From contig NC_051102.1 in NCBI RefSeq assembly GCF_901709675.1, forward strand, positions 2,138,912 through 2,202,911: a stretch of DNA of 64,000 nucleotides, in the 5' to 3' direction. Position 1 is the first letter of the stretch, and each line of letters begins with the position of its first letter. Positions 49,835-64,000 of the stretch are shown here, one piece after another. The stretch is from Syngnathus acus (Eukaryota > Chordata > Actinopteri > Syngnathiformes > Syngnathidae). Position numbers and translations under genes: made by a program. Below the pieces are notes generated by a model. It was not told where the DNA came from and searched no databases. It was given only the letters and a program-made list of their open reading frames with translations.

Positions 49835-51282
49835 CCGTAATTTCCGGACTATAAGCCGCACCGCACTATAAGCCGCACCAGCTAAAATCCGGGGATATTT
49901 TAGTTTTTTTCTTATATAAACCGCACCGGACTATAAGCCGCACGTGCACACGAGTTTTTTTTACAAAGAAAGACAGTACACAGAAAGCCTTTTTAAAGTT
50001 TTAATAACATACTTTAACATGTCTTTCTAAACATTGCCTGTGACGCAGCAGTAGTACCGCAGCAACACGGAAGTGTGCACGCGAGTTATTAACAAAGAAA
50101 GACTGGACACAGAAAGCTTTTTTAAAGTTTTAATAACATACCTTAACATTTCTTTCCAAACACTGTGACGCGGCAGTAATACCGCAGCAACACGGAAGTA
50201 AAACAGCACTAATAGGGTTTGATTAAATAAAAAATACCGGTAAAAGTCACTGAGACGCGGCGGTAACACAGCAGCAACACGGTAGCACAGCATTAACAGG
50301 GCTGGTTAAAAAAAACATACCAGTAAAAGTAAAAAAAGAGCTTCATCGTCTTCATCTTCCTCCTGTGCACTGAAACCATCGAAGTCTTCCTCCTCAGTGT
50401 CCGATTGGAATAGCGTTAGATATCCTTCGCCACACACTTTATCAGTCTCTCTTTTGTCGTCGCTTTTATGCATTTCTTCTAGCATTTTCCATGATGAGGG
50501 TCCGTTCATGCTAATTTTATTCATGCACGAAGCGCTAAATTACATTAAACTAGCGTGCGACACGTATAGCTCCAGAGTAGACGGGACCAAGAAATAAAGA
50601 AAAGGGTGACGCAACACAATGTCATCAACATCGACTGCCTTTAGCTTAAAAGCGGCATCATATGCATTTCTTTTGTCCCCCATAATGACGGTTTGTGTAT
50701 AAAAGCTTCCTTTCAGTAATGTCCGTCTTGATCTCGTTCTGTCTCTTCTTTGTGTGAATTATACGGCACTATTTGCTTGGCGGATGGACATGCGATCAAC
50801 ACACCACTTTTCTCCCCAGTGACCGTGTCCATATATCCCTCCGCCCAGCAAAGCGGTGCCGCACAACAGCGGTCCACAGCCTTTTTACGAGTGTACAAAA
50901 GTGATCAAGTCATCACAAAAATCACGGAAAAAATCATATATAAGCCCCCCATAATGACGGTTTGTGTATAAAAGCTTCCTTTCAGTAATGTCCGTCTTGA
51001 TCTCGTTCTGTCTCATCTTTGTGTAAATTGTACGGCACTATTTGCCTGGCGGATGGACATGCGATCAACACACCACTTTTCTCCCCAGTGACCATGTCAT
51101 ATCCCTCCGCCCAGCAAAGCGGTGCTGCACAACAGCAGTCCACAGCCTTTTTACGAGTGTATAAAAGTGATCAAGTCGTCACAAAAATCACGGAAAAAAT
51201 CCTATATAAGCCGCACCGGACTATAAGCCGCAGGGTTCAAAATATGAGAAAAAAGTCGCGGCTTATAGTCCGAAATTTACGG
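49835..51282. mobile_element. 1.45-kb TA-flanked DNA transposon derivative
   Basis: Terminal inverted repeats CCGTAATTTCCGGACTATAA and TTATAGTCCGAAATTTACGG differ at few positions and are bounded by TA (49833, 51283). Sub-terminal ATAAGCCGCACCG motifs repeat at both ends. The interior holds a 269-bp tandem duplication (about 50677-50945 and 50946-51209) and a shorter repeated block around 50010-50280. A minus-strand frame at 50524-50306 encodes an acidic tail with QSDTEEEDFDGFS, reminiscent of pogo/Tigger transposase C-termini. No intact transposase. Confidence 0.75.
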
Positions 51283-51289
51283 TAAATGT

Positions 51290-54200
51290 AAAAGGATGTA
51301 GATTTAGAAACATTGTGTACTATAGTCAAGTCGTGTTTCATCCACATAAATGTAATGTATTCTGGAGAGTATTTTAGATGAAGCTGCTTCAGTGTGGCCA
51401 ATTTTGATTAGAAGGTTGAATCATTTTCCTTTTCCATTATTTAATAAGCACTCAATGAAATGATGTCGTGAGAGAAATGAAAATAAGTCTTCTTGAGTCT
51501 CTATCTCACCAATAACATTTTCAAATCGTAATATGCAGCGTATTAGTTAACGCTGAGCAAAAGAAAAGACAGAAAGTTAACAGAGAATAAACAATTTTCG
51601 CCCAAATTTAGAAACTGAAATTGTCTTTTGTTCCACTTAAGTACGTATGCTTGAAATAAGCAAAAACAAACTAGATTCATGCAGGTAGTGAATTTTACAT
51701 TAAGATAAGCTAGCTAGCAAGTGCGGGTATTGTGCGCTGCCAACCATAGTCATTTGTTCATTCGAAAGGAGGATATGCAAGATTTTGTGACTTTTTGAAC
51801 CAGCTTGTTTTTGTCAGTAGCTGACTGTCTTTGTTAATATATTTATTTATACCACCATATTTCTTTACATTGTATAGATGCTCTTTTGATACCCCATCTT
51901 TACAATCATAAGTTAGCATTAAGCTAACCGACTTCAAAGCAAAACTATGCGATTGTTTTAAATACAAAATGTGTAATTATTTTTGTTTTATGTTTATTTT
52001 GACAGTAAACTTCAACAGGGATGGTGATTAAACAGTTTAAAGCCTCTTTTTGGAATACCATCCCGATTTAATAACTTTTAATATAGATGTCATCACAGCA
52101 GGTTTAAATCACTCAGATGAGGTTTGCACATCATCAGAAAGGGACACAAAAAAACACAGTATCATGGTATCATGTCTATTTTCCCGACTTGCCTTGTGAA
52201 AAGCCCTAAATGATTGATGAACAATCTACATTTTTGAGGCACAATTAATGATGAGGGGAATCGTGGGCAGATGGATTTTCAAAGCCTCACTCATTTGGGG
52301 CAAACAATAGCGGGAAGCTCTGCAACCAGCTTCTGCATTGAGCCAGTGTGCTCAAAAAAGTCAATATACCCTCTCTTGCCCACTGATCCAATTCACCAGC
52401 GCTCAGGTCGTGCATTCGTTAGGCAACGGTGTGCAAACTGAGTTAAACACATGGTTGGGATGGATCTGTAATTAGCACACAGAACACGTTATTGATGAAA
52501 CAATTTGTTCTTGCACTGAATGAGCGGTGACTTTGAATTCCCTGCGTCCTTTGTGATAAGAGCGCAATCAATAATGACTCCCCTATCACCACAAGGCTAA
52601 GTCAAGGCGAGTATCACCCAAATAAACAGTTACCAACACAAGACAATTTTCATAGAGGAGAAATAATATATGCCTGTGAGGATTGTTATATTATCAGTCT
52701 GCATGTGTAGCTGCTTGTGTTGCTATCTATGCCATTTTGTATCTGTGCATTAAGCTAGCAAGTTTTTATAAGGCAAAGTTACAAATTAAATGGACAATGT
52801 GTAAAAAAAATTGTATTGAAATAAAAAAAAAAACATGAAATGAATGACAGCTTTGTTATTCTTTTTTTGTTTGTTTGTCCATGGTGGACTGAAATGCTAT
52901 GTAAATGTATTTTATATTGTGACTCAATGTATATTTTCAAAGCGTTGGCTGACATTGACAAGAAAAGTGACCATCACTGTTTCATAACAGGTTTTGATAC
53001 ATCCACAAAAACCTCATGGGCATCATGGGCTGATCTACCTGAAATATTATGCAATATCCTGGTAGGTACAGCAGAAAATAACAAGATGCTATGCGTGGAA
53101 ACGGTTGTTTAATGGAGCTTGATGAAGTTTAATAGAAACACGGTGTTGCCTTCCCTCGCATGTGTTGTTAGCCTTAAGCAGGTTACAGCACACAAGAGAG
53201 GACATTTGTATTTATGCTGTGTTCCTTTGTCAATGGAAATTTTGGAATGCTTTGTATTTGTGCGCACAAGTATACGTCACTCATGTTTTATAACAGTGGA
53301 TTTTTTTTTTTTTTACTTTTTTAACACGTACAATTTGTGTTAGGTTTTACAACAGTTTAGGGTTAGAAATCGGATTTAGGTTTGGGGTTAGAAATCGGAT
53401 TTAGGTTTGGGGTAGTTATTGGGGGTTTATAGTCAGAGTCACATTGTATTTTGTTTGCATTATACAAACTTGCTTTTCTCTTGCATAGAAAAAAGCTCTT
53501 GGTGTTTACCACTGTTTATTACGGTAAATACGAGTACATATACCTTACTTGGTGTTGAAAACAGGTTGGCACGAGGTCAAGACTCCTCGAATGTTTTATG
53601 GGTATCGATATAACACGATGCTTTGAAGCAGCCTGTAATTAACAAACAATACAATGACCTATGCAGTTTTAAATGGGGAAGTCAACATGCTTTGTTTCCA
53701 TGGAAATGTTTCCCACCATCGCCCAGGGCACGATTATGCACACAAAGTGAACTCAAATACCGCAAACATTAATTTAATTAATTTACAAAACTTATTTTGA
53801 AACACATGGAATTGAGCAGGCTGTCATTTAAGAAATGTGGCTTAAATCAGTCAATCACCAGTGATGCTAATTGGCAAGGACAAGATGGACAGTTATTGAA
53901 TTTAATTAGTGTTTGTGAGACATGTTAATCAGCTGAGAGAGACAGCACTTATTTTTAGTCCAGCATCAAGTCCCTGCAGTGTTGAATACTACAGTGCCTA
54001 GTATTGTAAAGGAGCAGAGACTTTATTGTGGGGAAAGATGGGAATAGTGGGCACTAGAGTGGCGATCTGGCTGGGGTCGGACGGCAAATCTGCAGGAATA
54101 CCAAAATGGTTAAGCGAGTCAGGCTTACAGGAACGGGTGTGCGAAGCGGCATCACGGGACAGGCTGACACGCGGGTTTGCGCTGGCAGCGCTGATATAAC

Positions 54201-54870
54201 GCAGTCAATGAGCCCGCGACAGGTGGCGGCGATTCCGCTGACAGGAGGGACGTGGTCGTGTCGCAGGTGGCACCAGCACGTGACAAGCATAATAGTCCCA
54301 ATAGTTCAATGAGACTGAATACTAATAATAACATGAATGACAGCTGGATTTGATTGATGAAAAACTTATCTTTCAACATGAATGGGAAATGAGATTGATT
54401 TCTGAGTCATTATTTATGTAAGTGGGTGCTGGACCTCTTGAGAATAAAGTTGTCTTTCAGGTTTATTATAGATGGTAATCTTTAGCAAGGTAATTTTGTT
54501 ATTCATGATTCAATATGTGTAGCGAGAAAGGTGGTTAGCAAAATTGGTCTTCTAAAAAATGTGTGATGTACATTAGCATGACTGGCAGCTTAGCTTGTAG
54601 AGCTTGCCTAAAATCAAAACCCAGTAACTAAATGAAATTGGACCTCTACTATCATCGAAGGCTGAAAGCTTTGCTGGTATTGAACATTATGATGAATTTG
54701 AAAGACACAGTCTTAGCCAGTAACCAATTTGACTAAAATGTCTTGAATGTCATCTTGAGGCATGATCAAAGAAGGCCATTGGATAAATGTAGTATTCATT
54801 TGAAGGCCCTTTTAAAATCCGTTTGGTAGGCTTGGGCCTGAACGTTTCTATAACTTGGTTATGGTGACTT
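51290..54870. other. Non-coding DNA
   Basis: No gene recognised. A 25-26 bp unit (GGTTAGAAATCGGATTTAGG) is present twice at 53362-53412. A GC-rich patch stands out at 54050-54295 within AT-rich DNA and is probably a repeat. Confidence 0.5.
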
Positions 54871-54873
54871 TAG

Positions 54874-55250
54874 TTTAGTATAGTTTAGTTTAGTTTAGTT
54901 TATTGTTTAGCACATATTATTACAGCAATAACAGTGCAAGGAGGGAGACGAAGCCTAGGGCTTGTAGAGTGCTCCACTCCTGTTATATATACAACAAAGT
55001 GCTGTGTAGGCAAATGTCTCTCAAGTGTTTGAAAAAAATAAATAAACAGAAGCATAACAAGCTAAATATTAATTAATCATATTCTTATAGGTATATATAC
55101 ATATATGTATATATATATATATATAAACAGATACACTATACAAAATAAGAAACAAGCGAAACAAAATAAACACTTAGCGATGTTTAAGCAATCGAAGAGA
55201 CACCAGGTAGGAATAACTAAAAGGGAACAGAAGAACTGCGAACAGACTTT
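54874..55250 (-). mobile_element. Antisense 3'-end copy of the LINE at 14.2-17.9 kb
   Basis: On the minus strand this matches the 3' UTR of the LINE at 14.2-17.9 kb: GGAGTGGAGC...CAAGCCCTAGGCTTCGTCTCC, TAATATGTGCTAAACAATAAA, and the AAACTA tail seen here as TTTAGTTTAGTTTAG. Matching phrases also extend into the 17440-17530 region. It is a 5'-truncated insertion of the same family. Confidence 0.85.
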
Positions 55251-55984
55251 AATATGATGTATATGATATTACATCGATTGGTTTAATTTATATAAATAAA
55301 AATTATATGGATTTATTTATTTTTTAAAGAGGGTATACGTGTAAAAGATTTGGGAACGCCTGCGCGCGGTGTCGGCGGGTCTCTTGAATTTTAAACAACG
55401 ACAACAGCGACATCTAGTGTTATTTTCTAATACGGCAAGCACAGGTCGTACCCACGACATCTGAATGCGACATAATGACGTATTAAGTGCGCGCTCAAGT
55501 AGCACTGGAAAACACATTCTCTCCTGAGTACAAGTGAACAGTCGAGTTCACAATATAAATAATCCCTTTATTGTGATTAATAAGTGAATATATTTGAACA
55601 CAGCCCGTGTCTGTCATCTCTTACTATCAGGTCCCGGCCGGTAGAACTTCTCGTGTTATCCGAGCCGAATACAAGCTAAGCTAGCGCTGCAAACATTGCA
55701 ACCATCCCGGAATTTTCAAATTTTTTTAAACGGACCTGTATAAACGCTATAATGACTCGCCACGGAGAAAAACTGCCCCGCTGGAGCCGTCTATACATAC
55801 ATACCACGAGAAAAAGAAAAATACAGAAGAGAAATGTGTTATAATTATCAGTTACTGTTAGCGATATCGATTGTTCCCCTCATCAAATTAGGATGCACGT
55901 GACGAATTTAGTATTATTCTTAATTAGTTATGCCTTTAAAAACTAACGTTTGAACTCGGGATATGAATTATGAAGCCAGAAATG

Positions 55985-56085
55985 AATGATATCCCCTTTC
56001 CGCTGCTCCCGTTGGGGGTCGCCACAGCAGTGTCTACATTTTTTTCGATTTGCGTCCGGTTTAATACCTGACCTGATTTGTGTTC
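55985..56085. repeat. Dispersed fish repeat with GCTGCTCCCGTTGGGGGTCG
   Basis: The phrase CTTTCCGCTGCTCCCGTTGG followed by GGGTCGCCACAGCAG recurs across fish genomes as part of a SINE/LINE-like repeat, by memory. Boundaries and class are uncertain. Confidence 0.4.
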
Positions 56086-56490
56086 ATATTTTTTGTTTCA
56101 TGCTGGGTGGTAATGTGCGCGCGCACGTTTAGCCCATCAACAGGTGCTAATACAGAAGTCGGTTCTATTCCATATCCATTCATTGGCAGCATATCAAATC
56201 TAATGAAAGAAATTGTGTCCGATTATTTGTTCGTTTTTTTTTTTTTATCCTGCTCAGCTGCATCTGGGTACGGCGCACAGAGCAGTCGCCTGGGTAAAGA
56301 TGCCATCAAAGACTTTGGCTGCTGCTGCTTATCTCTGCAACGCTGCCAGACACCTGTGGTCACGTATGTTTCTCACCACACACATCTATAAACAGACAAT
56401 CTATTTGGCCAACCTCATAAGAGTCTCATGGCAGTTCAATTTGGAGATGCTACAGATTTGACTGAAAGAAATCATGAGAAAGACAACGCC

Positions 56491-56496
56491 TTTATT
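56491..56496 (-). terminator. Polyadenylation signal of the chimeric lectin gene
   Basis: AATAAA on the minus strand, about 300 bases after the lectin stop codon. It is the first clear signal downstream. Confidence 0.5.
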
Positions 56497-56798
56497 TTGC
56501 TTCAAACACGTGTACATCAGTTGAATAAAGTGACATTTATATACGATTCCGAAAAAAACGTATCAGAACCTTTGTTTTCAATTTAAGTGTCTTCTTACGA
56601 CTGGCACTCGATTTTCCACACGAGCAGGCAAGCAGGCGCTTGCTGTGAAAATTTAGTACCGTGGGATTATTTTACACATCTAGTTTGAAAAGGAAACAAG
56701 TGGTGGCAACCGAGCTCGAAAAGAAACCATTAGAATGGAGCTGCTTGCCGTCGGCATGCTGACGCCCTGACAGGAAGCGGCGTCACACGGCCGCGTCA

Positions 56799-60258
<3,460 letters not shown>

Positions 60259-60259
60259 G

Positions 60260-60714
60260 TTGGGGATGGATGTGGTGGGCCCAGCTCAGTCAGAAACAAA
60301 GCAGCAAACCACTCGGACTTGAATTAAGATGCTGGTGCGTCGTCGGTGCTCGCTCGCCAGTGTCAGTGGATGATGCTTGCTGAACTTGCACTTTGACCGT
60401 GTGCCAGTCAGCTCCTCCCAAGACATGCCCCCAACACGCAGCAAAGATGATGCTCTTTGCGCAGTTTTAGACAGGGAGGGAGGGAGGGAGGGGTCCTAAG
60501 TTTTGTCCCTGAAAAAACAAAACTTGAAACTGAACATGCCTGTGTGGAGTCTGACTTGAACAGGACGTGCGTGACGTCATTTCAAAGCTTCAGACAAGCC
60601 TTTTAAGACGCGCAAAAAAAATATCACAAAGAGTAAACATGCTTAAAGCTATGTGTTCTTATGATTTCTTTTTTTCAACCCGTACTGTGAACCAAAAGGC
60701 CGACGACACTATAT
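60260..60714. other. Lectin upstream region, non-coding
   Basis: Lies upstream of the minus-strand lectin start. Includes (GGGA)n at 60473-60495. No TATA box identified with confidence. Confidence 0.4.
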
Positions 60715-61590
60715 GTTGATTCTACATGGAAATCTCATATCATGACTATTTCCACGAAAATGGCCAAGAGTATTGGTATTGTACGTAAAACCCGTCATCT
60801 AATCTGCTCCGAGGTAGCCACTATGCTATACTATTCAATGAGCTATCCGTATATGAACTATTGTAATATCGCTTGGGCTAGTACTCACCAGACCAAACTT
60901 GAGCCTATATATCGTCTGCAGAAACGAGCTCGAAAAGTAATATGTTGTGTACATCCAAAACATTCATCTCAGCCTCTTTTTACTCGGCTAGGTATCCTCA
61001 CTGTTTTTCAAGTTAATCATCTTCAAATTGGTCTCTTTGTTCATAGCTCATTGGGGAGAACCCTTCCCCTATTTCTGTCATAACCTATTAGACATAATTC
61101 TCAGGTCCATAATTACCCCATACGCAGCTCAAATGACCTCAGACCACCGTACATCCCAAACGCAATGTAACATAGGCTACAGAGGGTCAAAGATTTACAA
61201 TTCGCTGCCACTATTTCGAGGGGACTCACCAATGTAAGAAGGCTCTGAAATCACTTCTCTTAGACAATAAATATTTTCCATATGGTATGCTAAATTAACC
61301 CGGATCCATTCATTATTCTCTTGAGTTATAGTTTTGGTGTGTTTTACCCTATTGCTGTATGCCTTATCACTGTTATTCATTTTTCTTTTATCTTTCATCT
61401 GTATGACATGTATTAGGACGCATATTTCTCGATCCATATAAATTTGACCTTAAATGAACTCATATTTCTGGAGAATGCCACTTTGTAAGCCAGCCCCCGG
61501 AGGGTTTTTTAGACATTCTCCATCACATTTATTTAATCGATGTACATTTGAAATGTTTTTGTATGTGAACATAAACAAACAAACAAAATT
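60715..61590 (+). mobile_element. 5'-truncated LINE fragment (reverse transcriptase C-terminus)
   Basis: The translated frame from about 60715 (STWKSH, KSIGIVRKTRHL, NYCNIAWASTHQTKLEPIY, QKRARKVI) continues after a +1 shift near 61040-61080 into GYRGSKIYNSLP. This matches the post-RT region of the LINE at 14.2 kb in layout (GILRKV, NYCNIVWAATYPTYL) but not closely in sequence, so it is a related but different family. The 3' UTR ends near the (AAAC)n at 61568-61588. Broken by truncation and frameshift. Confidence 0.8.
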
Positions 61591-62112
61591 ATATATGCAT
61601 TTATATATGAGCTTCTCACGAATAGCAGAGGGAAGGTGACCCTGTCTGCATTCTGCAGCAGCAGCAGCAACCTCTAAGATGGGGACCGTGCAGGGACAGC
61701 AACCTGCACATTAAAGGCACAACACGAAATCAACACGTTGGTATGCAGCGGAGGAGTTTGACAGCTTGTTACAAACTATTCGGTTTGTCCCTGTTTTTGG
61801 GTGGAGGTGACGCCCATCTGCGCACCTTCCTTGCGAGGAACGCTCCCGTTTCTCCCCAACGCCGCAGATTCAAGGTCACAGTGAAACACAAAGACAAATA
61901 CTTTGATACTTTTAAATACTGAATAAAATGATACAACTGTATCCGTTTAGGAACAGGCTGTAGGCGGAAAGAGATTCAGGTGTGCATTTGCAGGCATAAC
62001 ACACCCAAATGGAATGTACTGTGCACACCCTCTCTTCTGGCCATTTCAAAAAGTTTTTTTTTTCTTGTTTTTATTTTTTGTGTTGTTTGCTTGTATGTAT
62101 ATTGTGTACTAT

Positions 62113-62222
62113 GTCTTGTCACCGTGGGATAGTGGGAACGTAATTTCGATCTCTTTGTGTGTCTTGGCATGTGAAGAAATTGACAATAAAGCAGACTTTG
62201 ACTTTGACTTTTTGACTTTTCT
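62113..62222 (+). mobile_element. LINE/SINE 3'-end fragment with TTTGAC tail, first copy
   Basis: CACCGTGGGATAGTGGGAACG through AATAAAGCAGACTTTGAC, then tandem TTTGAC. Sense-oriented relative of 45774-45867. Confidence 0.65.
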
Positions 62223-62444
62223 TTTGCAGTCATCTGTTGAGAACATTCATTCAAATCAAATTGTTACTTTTTTAATCAAATTGTGATTCATTTGTTTGTA
62301 TCCATCTGGGAATTCCAGGTATTTATCATGTGCTACATGAATTGTTGATAGCTTCCCTAACATCGTAGCTCATAATTACAAACACATATAAAGAAAAGTT
62401 GAAACAGTTAAGTTTCAACTTTGATAATTATAATTTAGATTATA

Positions 62445-62475
<31 letters not shown>

Positions 62476-62845
62476 ATATATAGAGAGAGATATATAGATA
62501 TATATAGATATAGATATATAATTACAATTATAATTATAGTGGGAACGTAATTTCGATTTCTTTGTGTGTCTTGGCATGTGAAGAAATTGACAATAAAGCA
62601 GACTTTGACTTTGACTTTTTGACTTTTCTTTTGCAGTCATCTGTTGAGAACATTCATTCAAATCAAATTGTTACTTTTTTAATCAAATTGTGATTCATTT
62701 ATTTGTATCCATCTGGGAATTCCAGGTATTTATCATGTGCTACATGAATTGTTGATAGCTTCCCTAACATCGTAGCTCATAATTGCAAACACATATAAAG
62801 AAAAGTTGAAACAGTTAAGTTTCAACTTTGATAATTATAATTTAA
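62131..62845 (+). repeat. Tandem duplication of a roughly 310-bp block (period 407)
   Basis: The block beginning AGTGGGAACGTAATTTCGAT occurs at 62131 and again at 62538. Both copies run through the retro-tail, CATCTGTTGAGAACATTC, CATCTGGGAATTCCAGG and end ACTTTGATAATTATAATTTA. They differ by only a few bases. A TA/GATA-type microsatellite separates them. Confidence 0.92.
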
Positions 62846-62849
62846 ATTA

Positions 62850-62880
62850 TCTATCTATATATATATAGTATATATATATA

Positions 62881-62951
<71 letters not shown>

Positions 62952-62966
62952 TAGATAGATATAGAT

Positions 62967-63033
<67 letters not shown>

Positions 63034-63050
63034 TAGATAGATAATTAAAA
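62850..63050. repeat. (TA)n, (GA)n and (GATA)n composite microsatellite
   Basis: TA repeats to about 62932, a short GA run, then GATA tetranucleotides to about 63045. Directly visible. Confidence 0.95.
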
Positions 63051-63059
63051 TTATAATTA

Positions 63060-63532
63060 TAATAATTTCATAATTTATTGCAGTATGTAAATTCTTCACT
63101 CAACGGAAGCTCACGATGACGCTTCCTGTGACGACAATACCCTGGTATACGGAACGCAGCCTTCGGGGACCCAGTCGTTTTGAGCGCTTGTAAAAATGTA
63201 AGATGCAATGTATCTTCATACATTAATTTTTAGGGAAAATTAATATTTTATAATAAGCCCGTTTAAAAGAACCAGAAAGCGGAACGTATATGGTAAAAAG
63301 CGTTGGAGGACAACGAGGAGAAATTGAAATGGAACGCAGCCTTATGGTCACATGCTAGTCAAGCTGGATCAGCTGACACTGAACACTTCTGTTTTTCACG
63401 CTCCAACTGAGCGCTCCCTTAGCCATCTTATTTCATAAAAATCGTCATCATTATCATTATTTTTTTTAGTGGTGTTTACCGGTGCCGAGCTCACGGTTCG
63501 TTCGCTTATCTACTGAGCACACCGCCGAATCA
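63060..63532 (+). promoter_or_regulatory. Upstream region of the gene starting at 63533
   Basis: Non-repetitive sequence between the microsatellite and the ATG. No TATA box or other motif I would defend. Confidence 0.3.
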
Positions 63533-63617
63533 ATGCTGCTGGAGTGGATGATGGACGGACACGCCATTCTTTACACGGGGGTCACTTTGGCCTTCTGGAG
63601 CACAATACTCGTCGTCG
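63533..63617 (+). CDS. First exon of an unrecognised protein with N-terminal membrane segment
   Basis: ATG at 63533 encodes MLLEWMMDGHAILYTGVTLA then a hydrophobic run FWSTILVV. The exon ends at 63617 in front of GTAAGC (phase 1). An in-frame ATG at 63482 could extend it by 17 residues. The hydrophobic stretch looks like a signal anchor or first transmembrane helix. I do not recognise the family, and the rest of the gene is beyond the window or in its last 380 bases, where I see no second exon. Confidence 0.5.
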
Positions 63618-64000
63618 GTAAGCTCGTTTCCACGTTTAAATGGGTTAGTTATGAATTAAAGTGCGTACTGCTTCAAGTTATCAAATAATATCAAGCACTA
63701 AAACCTTTGATTAGGTTTGTTTGTCGCTTTATCTGCTATGTTTGACAGCTGTATTTCGGATCAGGCTAATTCCTGGTAACCAATGACAAGTACTGCGGCT
63801 CTTTCGCGGTGGATAGCTATCGTTAAAATATATTATTTATCGTAGTTTGCACTAAACAGGACTTAGTTTGTTTGAAGGTCATTATTTGGAAAAATATAGC
63901 GGTGTTTTGTGAAATATCTCCGCGTTACTGCAGTCAGGTTGTAACCAGATGACGAATTGAAGCTCGTAGTAAAATCCTGCAAACATAGCCAATAGAAAAC
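63618..64000 (+). other. Intron of the terminal gene
   Basis: Follows the donor at 63618; no acceptor-exon pair recognised before the window ends. Confidence 0.35.

Overview
The window is eukaryotic and almost certainly teleost fish. It has short GT-AG introns, dense CA/GT microsatellites, several fish-type LINE, hAT and Tc1/pogo-like repeats, and a kisspeptin receptor that matches the teleost Kissr2 type. There are no operons, ribosome binding sites or CRISPR arrays. All genes were assembled by eye from splice sites and reading-frame continuity, without tools. I cannot name the species.

Layout. (1) 1-3400, minus strand: 5' two-thirds of an ODF2/cenexin-family coiled-coil gene. It is head-to-head with (2) ift22 (RABL5), plus strand, 3799-4773, across a compact shared promoter. 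(3) 4.8-14.2 kb: no recognisable genes; degenerate Tc1-like and other repeats. (4) 14230-17328: an intact 1032-residue endonuclease + reverse transcriptase ORF of an APE-type LINE; its 3' end recurs antisense at 54.9 kb. (5) 17.9-31.3 kb: non-coding, with microsatellites and one clean hAT MITE with an 8-bp target duplication. (6) 32.2-34.1 kb: twelve tandem tRNA-like units (period about 166 bp), then about 1.3 kb of degenerate telomere-like GTTAGGG repeats carrying three copies of a tRNA 3' half joined to a tiny ATG exon. The last copy can splice to a 218-nt exon at 36.15 kb. (7) 39482-46832, minus: complete five-exon kisspeptin receptor of 390 codons. (8) 48.1-51.3 kb: truncated RTE-type LINE and a 1.45 kb TA-flanked DNA transposon. 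(9) 56799-60258, minus: eight-exon secreted lectin joining a C-type lectin domain, a Cys/Pro/Thr repeat stalk and a galectin-like domain (532 codons). (10) 60.7-63.1 kb: another LINE fragment and a recent tandem duplication. (11) 63533-end, plus: first exon of an unrecognised membrane or secreted protein.

Functional themes. odf2 and ift22 are both centriole/cilium genes and share a promoter region with CCAAT boxes and an RFX X-box-like site. The receptor belongs to the reproductive axis. The lectin looks like a secreted glycan-recognition molecule. The best candidates for something undescribed are the C-type lectin/galectin chimera and the tRNA-like array fused to telomere-like repeats.
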